Shown: piece after piece, positions 14,077 through 19,813 of the stretch
How positions within the stretch are numbered: position 1 is the first letter of the stretch
Layout of the letters: each line of letters starts with the position of its first letter
Assembly (NCBI GenBank): GCA_002782345.1
Contig: PFHO01000051.1
Coordinates: 1-19,813, forward strand
Origin: Candidatus Moranbacteria bacterium CG_4_8_14_3_um_filter_34_16
Lineage (GTDB): Bacteria > Patescibacteriota > Minisyncoccia > Moranbacterales > UBA2206
Direction: 5' to 3'
DNA length: 19,813 nt
The notes under the pieces: generated by a model
What the model was told of the DNA's origin: nothing
Databases searched by the model: none
The model's input: only the letters and a program-made list of their open reading frames with translations
Translations under genes and position numbers: made by a program

Positions 14077-15626
14077 CAGAAAAAAAACCGACAGTCTTGA
14101 TTATTTTGGATGGTTGGGGGATAGCTCCGCAATCAAAAAAGAACGCGATAACTTTGGCTAAAACACCAACACTTGAAAGACTGGCTAAAATTTATCCGTT
14201 CACTGAATTAGGCGCGACCGGGGAAGATGTGGGTCTTGAAAAAGATAAAATGAGCGGTTCGGAAGCGGGGCATATGAATATCGGCGCCGGAAGAATCGCT
14301 TATCAAGATTCTTATTTTATTTCAAAAAGCATCGCGGACGGAAGCTTTTTTCAAAATCCGGCTTTATTGGGAGCGATAAGAAATGTTGAAAAAAATCATA
14401 GTCAATTTCATTTAATGGGATTGATGGGGAGTGTGGATAGTCCGCACAGCGATCCGGAACATTTTAGAGCGATCTTAAACTTAGCCAAAAAAAGCGGACT
14501 GAAAGAAGTTTATTGTCATTTGTTCACTGACGGGAGAGATTCTTTTCCGCGATCCGCCAAAAAGCATTTAGCCAATTTCAGAAAAATAATGCGAGAGGAA
14601 AAAATTGGAAAAATTTGCACTTTGAGCGGACGTTTTTACGCGATGGATAGAGCCAAAAATTGGGATCGATTGATGAAATCTTATGAGGCTATCGTTTTTT
14701 CACGAGGAAAAACAGCCAAAAGTGCTGAAGAGGCAATAGAAAAAAATTATAGTTCCGGACTTACTGATGAGTATCTTTTGCCGACAGTAATTTTAGATGA
14801 AGAAAATAAATCGGTAAAAATGAAAAAAGGGGATAGCTTGGTTTTTTTCAATTTGCGTTCGGATAGAGCGCGCCAATTTACCAAATTATTTGTGAATTAT
14901 AATATTTCTTCTCCTAACTATGATGAAATTCCGGAAGTGGAAAAAATCAAAGATTTATATTTTGCGGTGCTTACCAATTTTGGTCCCGATTTAAATGTTC
15001 GCACTGTTTGGAACGGAAAAACGATCCCTCAAACTTTGCCGGTGGCACTGGGGAAATTCAATCAACTATATTTGGCGGAAACGGAAAAATTCTCTCATAT
15101 CACATATTTTTTCAACGGAGGTTTCCCGCAACCGGTAAATAATGAAGACAGAATTTCTATTCCTTCCCTCAAGATAGATTCTTACGCGAAAATACCTCAA
15201 ATGTCCGCCATTTCAATCACTGATTGCACGCTGGAGAATTTGCAAAAAAATAATTATGATTTTTACGCCATCAATTTTGCCAACGCGGATATGGTGGGGC
15301 ACACTGGTGATCTTGGCGCGACAGTCAAAGCTTGCGAAATTTTAGACGGACAGCTGAAAATTATCGTTAAAGAAATTTTGGGAAAAGAAGGCAATTTAAT
15401 TATTACCGCTGATCATGGCAATGCCGAAGATATGCGGGATGAAAAAACCGGTCAACCTAACACTTTTCATACCAAAAATTCGGTTCCTTTTTTTTTGGTG
15501 GGAGAAAAATTTAAAGGTGGAAAATTGTTTCAAGGAGGTATTTTGGGAAATATCGCACCGACAATTTTGGATATTTTGAATTTGGAAAAACCGGCGGAAA
15601 TGAAAAAAGAATCCTTATTGACTTAA
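14073..15626 (+). CDS. gpmI: 2,3-bisphosphoglycerate-independent phosphoglycerate mutase
   Basis: 517 residues, alkaline-phosphatase superfamily with two metal ions. It interconverts 3- and 2-phosphoglycerate, the step between Pgk and Eno. Visible: ILDGWGIAP with Asp13, the phosphoserine Ser63 in SGSEAGHMNIGAGR (usual NSEVGHLNIGAGR), FTDGRDSFPRSA, LSGRFYAMDR, NLRSDRARQF, YFFNGGFPQP.NNEDRI, NFANADMVGHTGD and ADHGNAEDM. The substrate loop usually written SDGGVHSH reads GSVDSPHSDPEH here, with about one extra residue and altered order, so this is a divergent member. Its ATG overlaps the eno stop by 4 nt, so the two enzymes are made from one message. Confidence 0.96.
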   Translation: MTEKKPTVLIILDGWGIAPQSKKNAITLAKTPTLERLAKIYPFTELGATGEDVGLEKDKMSGSEAGHMNIGAGRIAYQDSYFISKSIADGSFFQNPALLGAIRNVEKNHSQFHLMGLMGSVDSPHSDPEHFRAILNLAKKSGLKEVYCHLFTDGRDSFPRSAKKHLANFRKIMREEKIGKICTLSGRFYAMDRAKNWDRLMKSYEAIVFSRGKTAKSAEEAIEKNYSSGLTDEYLLPTVILDEENKSVKMKKGDSLVFFNLRSDRARQFTKLFVNYNISSPNYDEIPEVEKIKDLYFAVLTNFGPDLNVRTVWNGKTIPQTLPVALGKFNQLYLAETEKFSHITYFFNGGFPQPVNNEDRISIPSLKIDSYAKIPQMSAISITDCTLENLQKNNYDFYAINFANADMVGHTGDLGATVKACEILDGQLKIIVKEILGKEGNLIITADHGNAEDMRDEKTGQPNTFHTKNSVPFFLVGEKFKGGKLFQGGILGNIAPTILDILNLEKPAEMKKESLLT

Positions 15627-15697
15627 GTGTTGTTTGTAATTTTTTTAAAATTGTCGCTCGCTCGAAAATTAGGCAAAAAATAAATCAAGATTGCAAG

Positions 15698-15757
15698 ATA
15701 ATTATTTTTCGTCAAACGCGTAAATCATACAAACTTTGAGGAAAAAGAGTAAGTCTA
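15698..15757. repeat. Rearranged remnants of the repeat family
   Basis: TTTTTCGTCAAACGCGTAAATC (about 15704-15725) matches the right end of the repeat in plus orientation. It is followed at once by AAACTTTGAGG and GTAAGTCTAG (15731-15757), which match the left end of copy 4 in reverse complement. So two ends of different orientation are joined with no core, consistent with deletion or a nested insertion that decayed. Confidence 0.6.
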
Positions 15758-15877
15758 GTTTTGCAATTTTAAGCTAACAAGATTAAAATAATTAAGGGTG
15801 TTTTTAACGGCTGATGTTGAGATCGGTTTTTTTGAAAAAAAATGACGAAATTAATTTAATCTAAATTTAAAAAATAT

Positions 15878-16006
15878 AGGACTTACGCGTCTCAAAATTA
15901 CTAAAGTATAATTTGTGAAATTAAGTTAATTCCTGTTGGTTTAATTAAGATTGAATGGCTTGAGAGAGATTATCATTATTAATTTTTCGTCAAATGTGTA
16001 AGTCCT
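15878..16006 (+). repeat. MITE-like dispersed repeat, copy 6 (subtype A, upstream of the PfkB kinase)
   Basis: 129 bp. Left end AGGACTTACGCG, lacking the following TTTG; right end CGTCAAATGTGTAAGTCCT. The core TTAAGTTAATTCC, TTTAATTAAGATTGAA and TTGAGAGAGATTATC places it in subtype A. The position that reads CATAAT or CGTAAT in other copies reads TATAAT here (15906-15911). It ends 12 nt before the ATG at 16019. Confidence 0.95.
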
Positions 16007-16018
16007 AAAATAAAAAAA

Positions 16019-17026
16019 ATGTCAAAAGTTATTTGTTTCGGTTCAGTTTGCAAAGATATTTTTTTCCCGACGGATTCCGGAGAAATCATTCAGACACCGG
16101 AAGATTTGTTGTCTCAAAAAAAAATATCTTTTAAGTTGGGGGCTAAATATAAAATTGAAAAAATATATGAATCTTTGGGCGGATGTGCCGCCAATGTTTC
16201 GGTTGGTCTGATGAAGTTGGGAGTGGAATCTCTTTGTTCAGTGACGATTGGAGGAGATATGGAAGGAATTTGGATCAGAGAAGAAATGGCGAGGAATAAA
16301 ATAAAATTTGATTTTCTCAATATTGAAAGCGACAAAAAGAGCGGTTTTTCCGCCATCATTATTGACATTGAAAGCGGAGAAAGAACAATTTTTTCCTTTA
16401 AAATTTCGGAAAAAAAATTTAATTTGGAAGCGGATAAATTGAAAGAAGCAGACTGGTTTTTTATCGGGGATATCCACGGAAAATGGGAAGAACAGTTGGA
16501 AGGAATCATTCAATTGGCTAAAGATGAGAAAAAAAAGATTGCTTTTAATCCGCGCGAATCCAACATCCACGAAAATCCGAACGAAATTATCCAAGCGATA
16601 TCTTTGACGGAAATTGTATTTTTGAATAAAGATGAAGCGATAGAAATTGTTTCTCATTTGGAAAAAGAAATTTCGGCGGATAAATTAAATGATGAAAAAT
16701 TTCTTTTGGAAAAAATTTCCAGTCTTAAACCGAATATCGTGGTTATTACTGCGGGAGAAAAAGGCGCTTGGATTTCGGCGACGCAAGGAATTTTTTATGT
16801 TCCATCGCTTTTGACCAAAGCGATTGATGTTACTGGCGCCGGCGATTCTTTTTCTAGCGGTTTTTTAAGCGCGTATATCAAAGGAAAACAATTAGAAGAA
16901 TGTATTGGTTGGGGAATTGCCAATAGCGCCAGCGTAGTGGAACATTTTGGGGCGATTGAAGGGCTTTTGGATGAAGAAAAAATATCTTTCAAAGCGGGAG
17001 AAGTTCAAGTGAAAAAAATAAACTGA
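16019..17026 (+). CDS. PfkB-family carbohydrate/nucleoside kinase
   Basis: 335 residues of the ribokinase superfamily, which phosphorylates a sugar or nucleoside with ATP. Visible: the N-terminal Gly-Gly motif LGGCAANVSVGLMKLG (53-68, PfkB signature 1), VTIGGDMEG, SGFSAIIID, NKDE (203-206, the NxxE Mg site), TAGEKGAW and the C-terminal signature DVTGAGDSFSSGF with catalytic Asp276. The last 60 residues form the usual helix cap. The substrate cannot be fixed: fructokinase, ribokinase, adenosine kinase and 6-phosphofructokinase activities all occur in this family. Its place after pgk-eno-gpmI and before the acyl-CoA synthetase hints at feeding sugars into central metabolism (inference). No ribosome binding site; a repeat copy ends 12 nt before the ATG. 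Confidence 0.93.
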   Translation: MSKVICFGSVCKDIFFPTDSGEIIQTPEDLLSQKKISFKLGAKYKIEKIYESLGGCAANVSVGLMKLGVESLCSVTIGGDMEGIWIREEMARNKIKFDFLNIESDKKSGFSAIIIDIESGERTIFSFKISEKKFNLEADKLKEADWFFIGDIHGKWEEQLEGIIQLAKDEKKKIAFNPRESNIHENPNEIIQAISLTEIVFLNKDEAIEIVSHLEKEISADKLNDEKFLLEKISSLKPNIVVITAGEKGAWISATQGIFYVPSLLTKAIDVTGAGDSFSSGFLSAYIKGKQLEECIGWGIANSASVVEHFGAIEGLLDEEKISFKAGEVQVKKIN

Positions 17027-17031
17027 CCTTT

Positions 17032-17060
17032 TTGTCTTTAACCAACCAAAAGATTATAAT
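17032..17060 (+). promoter_or_regulatory. Sigma-70-type promoter for the acyl-CoA synthetase gene
   Basis: TTGTCT (17032-17037), a 17-nt spacer and TATAAT (17055-17060). It lies in the 84-nt gap after the PfkB gene and gives a leader of about 45 nt before the ATG at 17111. Confidence 0.6.
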
Positions 17061-17110
17061 GAATTTGTGAAAAATAAATTGCTGAAGTTTTAATTTTTGA
17101 AAAACAAAAA

Positions 17111-19225
17111 ATGTTTGAAAATATCCGAGAAAAAAAATTAGAAAAACTTTTTAATCCTCAATCTATTGCGATTGTTGGGGCGACACCAACCGAAGGCAAG
17201 GTCGGCAATGTAATTGCCAAAAATATATTAAATTTGGGATATGGCGGGAAAGTTTTTTTGGTTAATCCGAATCATAAAGAAATTTTTGGAAGAAATTGTT
17301 TTTCCAGTCTCAGGGAAATTGATGAAACGGTGGACCTGGCAATTATTGTTGTTCCGGCGCGATTTGTGGAAGAAGAAATTCGACAAAGTGCCGATAGAAT
17401 CAAAAATTTTGTGATAATTTCTGCTGGTTTTTCTGAAATTGGCTGGGAAGGCAAAACGCGGGAAGAAAGTTTGAAAAAAATAATTGAAGAAAAAAGGATA
17501 AACATTTTGGGACCGAATTGTTTGGGTTTTATTGTTCCTGAATTGAAACTTAACGCTTCTTTTGCCGGTGGGTTGCCAAAGCCTGGAAAAATCGCTTTTG
17601 TTTCCCAATCGGGAGCCTTGGCGGTAGCTTTTTTGGATATCTCTGCCAAAGAAGACATAAATTTTTCTAAAGTTATTTCTATCGGCAACAAGATGCAAAT
17701 TTCTGAAACGGAATTGCTTGAATATCTTGGAAATGACGAAAAAACGGAAATTATCGGAATGTATTTGGAAAATATAAAAGATGGAAAAAAATTTCTAAAA
17801 ACAGCTCAAAAATATGCCTTTAAAAAACCGATAATAATTTTGAAAGCCGGACACAGTGAAAAAACTCAAAAAGCTATTGCTTCGCATACAGGAGCTTTGG
17901 CAGGGGATGATGAAATTATTTCAGTCGCTTTGGAAAGAGCGGGAATTTTGCAAGCGAGTAATTTGGAAGAATTTTTCAGTCTTTTAAAGATGATTGGCGA
18001 ATCTTCATTTGCGCCAAAAGGAAAAACCGTCATTATTACCAATGCTGGAGGGGTGGGAGTTTTAACGGCGGACGCTTTTTCCGGAAAAAATATACAGTTG
18101 GCGGATATCAATGAAAAAATAAAGAAAAAATTGCATTCTTTTTTGCCGGTGGAATCATCTTTGGAAAATCCGATTGATCTTTTGGGAGACGCCAAAGAGG
18201 ATCGTTACAAAAAAGCTTTGGAAATAATAAGCGAAGATAAAGAAGTAGGTTCTTTTTTGTGCGTTTTGACACCGCAAGACCAAACTCCGGTAGAAAAAAT
18301 CGCCCAAGAAATTATCAATTTTAAACAAAAAAATGTTGCATTCATAAACACTATTTTTTTGGGCGGAAAAAAAATTGAAAAAGCTTCGCAAAATTTAAGT
18401 AAAAATGGAATTTGCAATTTTTCTTTTCCTGAAATGGCGGTTAAAACTTTGGAAACTTATTGGCACTGGGGAGAATTCAGATCAAAAAAACCGAAATTGA
18501 AAAGACAATTTATAAACAAAAAAAGACAAAAGAAAATTCAAGGAATAGTGGAAAAAGTTCAAAAAGAAAATCGTTCTGTTTTATATTTTTCCGAAGCGGC
18601 CGAGATAATGGAAATGTATAATTTGACTCCCGTGCCCTATGAAGAATTTTTTTCTGAAAAATCGCAAAAAAACAAACTCAAGCAAAAAAAATCTTCAAAG
18701 TTTTTTTTGAAATTTCCGGTTGTTTTGAAAGTAGATGATCAGAATTTTTTGCACAAAACAGAAAAGGGAGGGGTGATTTTGGGGATTGAAAATGAAATTC
18801 AATTGGAAAAAAATCTTAGAATTATGCGAAAAAAATTTCCCGGAGTCAGATTAATAGTTCAATCTATGAGTAAAAATGCGGCGGAAATAATTATTGGGAT
18901 TAAAAGAGATGCTTCTTTCGGACCGGTTGTGGTTTATGGATTGGGAGGAATATACACTGAGTTTTTGAAAATGGTGGATTATTTGATGCCTCCTTTTACC
19001 GCTTGGGAAGCGCAGGAACATATAAGAAAATCCAAATTGAATTTTTTGTTTCAAAAATCTCGCGGTCAAAAAGAATATAGAATTGAAGAGTTGGCAAAGA
19101 TTGTTTCGGGGGTGGGCAATCTGGCGATGGAGATTCCTCAAATTAAGGAATTTGATATAAATCCGGTTTTTATGTATAATGACGGCAGAGAAGCTTTACT
19201 GTCTGATATTAAGATAATGATTTAA
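17111..19225 (+). CDS. Acyl-CoA (acetyl-CoA) synthetase, ADP-forming, fused alpha-beta
   Basis: 704 residues. The family converts acyl-CoA, ADP and phosphate to acid, ATP and CoA, giving ATP by substrate-level phosphorylation. Alpha part (about 1-460): CoA-binding Rossmann start SIAIVGATPTEGKVGN, NPNH, LGPNCLGF, a succinyl-CoA-ligase-like VSQSGALAVAFLD, and SHTGALAGDD with the catalytic His259 that carries the phosphate. Beta part (about 480-704): ATP-grasp domain with FPVVLKVDDQNFLHKTEKGGV, then GPVVVYGLGGIYTEFLKMVDY and a C-terminal EFDINPVF typical of the ATP-grasp metal site. The order alpha-beta matches single-chain ACD enzymes of anaerobes. A Lys/Arg-rich linker (about 455-485) joins the halves. 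With pgk-eno-gpmI it outlines sugar to pyruvate to acetate fermentation. It could accept other acyl-CoAs. It has its own promoter at 17032-17060. Confidence 0.93.
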   Translation: MFENIREKKLEKLFNPQSIAIVGATPTEGKVGNVIAKNILNLGYGGKVFLVNPNHKEIFGRNCFSSLREIDETVDLAIIVVPARFVEEEIRQSADRIKNFVIISAGFSEIGWEGKTREESLKKIIEEKRINILGPNCLGFIVPELKLNASFAGGLPKPGKIAFVSQSGALAVAFLDISAKEDINFSKVISIGNKMQISETELLEYLGNDEKTEIIGMYLENIKDGKKFLKTAQKYAFKKPIIILKAGHSEKTQKAIASHTGALAGDDEIISVALERAGILQASNLEEFFSLLKMIGESSFAPKGKTVIITNAGGVGVLTADAFSGKNIQLADINEKIKKKLHSFLPVESSLENPIDLLGDAKEDRYKKALEIISEDKEVGSFLCVLTPQDQTPVEKIAQEIINFKQKNVAFINTIFLGGKKIEKASQNLSKNGICNFSFPEMAVKTLETYWHWGEFRSKKPKLKRQFINKKRQKKIQGIVEKVQKENRSVLYFSEAAEIMEMYNLTPVPYEEFFSEKSQKNKLKQKKSSKFFLKFPVVLKVDDQNFLHKTEKGGVILGIENEIQLEKNLRIMRKKFPGVRLIVQSMSKNAAEIIIGIKRDASFGPVVVYGLGGIYTEFLKMVDYLMPPFTAWEAQEHIRKSKLNFLFQKSRGQKEYRIEELAKIVSGVGNLAMEIPQIKEFDINPVFMYNDGREALLSDIKIMI

Positions 19226-19241
19226 ATTTTTTAAATAGCAA

Positions 19242-19247
19242 TATAAT
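19242..19247 (+). promoter_or_regulatory. Possible -10 box for the receiver-domain gene
   Basis: TATAAT 39 nt before the ATG at 19287, just after a weak AT palindrome (ATTTAAATTTTTTAAAT) that follows the acyl-CoA synthetase stop. No convincing -35 box, so support is limited. Confidence 0.35.
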
Positions 19248-19286
19248 TTTTTGTTTAATCAAATTAAATTTAACAAACTAAAAACT

Positions 19287-19813
19287 ATGAATGAAAAAAA
19301 AATAAAAATATTGGTGATTGACGACAATGAAAATATCAGAACGTTATATGCGGATGTTTTTCGTCAAGGCGGTTTTGAAGTAAGCGAGGCGGAAGACGGA
19401 TTGGTGGGATTGGAAAAAGCGACCAAAGAAATTCCAAATGTTATTTTGACGGGAATTATTATGCCAAGAATGGATGGTTTTGGACTCAAAGAAGCTTTAG
19501 GAAAAAATGTTTCTACTTCAGAAATTCCAATTTTAATGTTGTCCCATATGGGACGGGAGGAAGATAGAAGAAAAGCTCAAGAGATGGGAATTAAAGAATT
19601 TTTTATTCAAGAAATGATTTTTCCCAAACAAGTAATGGAAAAAGTTCAAAATATGTTTGGTTTGAACGAATATAAGTTGAAGGTGAATATCAATGATTTG
19701 GACGCTCAAAAATTGTTTCAAGATTTGCAAATTGATCCGGACATTAAATGTCCCAAATGCGGTCAAGAAATGGTTTTGGGATTGAAAGTTTCTGATTCGG
19801 CTAATAAAATTTT
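19287..19813 (+). CDS. Degenerate response-regulator receiver with CPxC zinc-ribbon-like segment, 3' truncated
   Basis: The frame runs from the ATG at 19287 through the window end (175 codons seen). Residues 5-122 have the receiver (REC) fold pattern: ILVIDDN with Asp12-Asp13, a PNVIL strand, IMPRMDGF, PILMLS with Ser86 at the Thr/Ser switch position, and a MGIKEFFI strand. The phosphoacceptor Asp expected after PNVIL is Gly56 (LTGIIMPRMDG, usual LLDIMMPxMDG), and the Lys expected after the last strand is Gln108. It is therefore probably not phosphorylated in the normal way, a pseudo-receiver. After a linker with NINDLDAQKLFQDL comes CPKCG (155-159), half of a possible zinc ribbon whose other half would lie beyond the window. 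No DNA-binding output domain is seen so far. No histidine kinase is nearby. Confidence 0.9.
   Translation, partial: MNEKKIKILVIDDNENIRTLYADVFRQGGFEVSEAEDGLVGLEKATKEIPNVILTGIIMPRMDGFGLKEALGKNVSTSEIPILMLSHMGREEDRRKAQEMGIKEFFIQEMIFPKQVMEKVQNMFGLNEYKLKVNINDLDAQKLFQDLQIDPDIKCPKCGQEMVLGLKVSDSANKI

Larger units (their letters stand above)
15627..16018. other. Intergenic region, 392 bp, with one repeat copy and remnants
   Basis: After gpmI comes an AT-rich stretch with GTCGCTCGCTCGAAAATT (about 15654-15671), similar to the stretch near 2176-2193. Then come repeat remnants (15698-15757), a segment with no recognisable content (15758-15877), and a full repeat copy (15878-16006). No gene was found. Confidence 0.65.

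Noticed and set aside
3012..16006. CRISPR array made of the repeated units
   Set aside because: The copies are 120-135 bp with inverted ends, scattered singly among genes, without short regular spacers or cas genes.

Overview
This AT-rich window reads as a chromosome fragment of a small-genome, fermentative bacterium of the Candidate Phyla Radiation (Patescibacteria). The evidence is compact proteins (a 351-residue phosphoglycerate kinase), a PrmC with NLPY in place of NPPY, an MraY with an SSNETDGLDG motif, a fused ADP-forming acyl-CoA synthetase and a Lys-rich histone-like peptide. Class-level placement is not possible by eye. Several genes end in TGA, and prfA has the release factor 1 PxT and GGQ motifs, so nothing points to UGA recoding.

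Layout. (1) 1-2147: the end of a membrane glycosyltransferase and a WecA/MraY-superfamily phosphoglycosyl transferase that lacks an expected Mg-binding Asp. (2) 2148-4750: a DUF192 protein, a membrane-anchored protein of unknown role on the minus strand, and a 35-residue Lys/Thr/Ala repeat peptide with a consensus promoter and ribosome binding site. Long perfect hairpins, probably two-way terminators, separate the convergent genes. (3) 4763-6757, minus strand: prfA-prmC, the translation-termination pair. (4) 6758-7031: a divergent promoter region with a possible small leader RNA. (5) 7032-11273: polyprenyl diphosphate synthase, scpB, a D,D-carboxypeptidase and mraY, which together cover the lipid carrier, peptidoglycan and chromosome segregation. 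(6) 11561-19225: pgk, eno, gpmI, a PfkB-family kinase and an ADP-forming acyl-CoA synthetase, a set for making ATP from lower glycolysis and acyl-CoA. (7) 19287-end: a degenerate response-regulator receiver followed by a CPxC zinc-ribbon-like segment, cut by the window end.

The most striking non-coding signal is a family of short dispersed repeats, about 120-135 bp, with terminal inverted repeats close to AGGACTTACGCGTTTG. There are six near-full copies and at least two decayed remnants in about 14 kb, all intergenic. Three copies end only 12-18 nt before the start codons of mraY, eno and the PfkB kinase, in the same orientation as the gene. They look like non-autonomous mobile elements (MITE-like). 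Their arms have changed in ways that keep RNA pairing (G-U wobbles and one compensated pair), so they may also act as leader hairpins of housekeeping genes. No transposase, CRISPR array, tRNA or rRNA was recognised.
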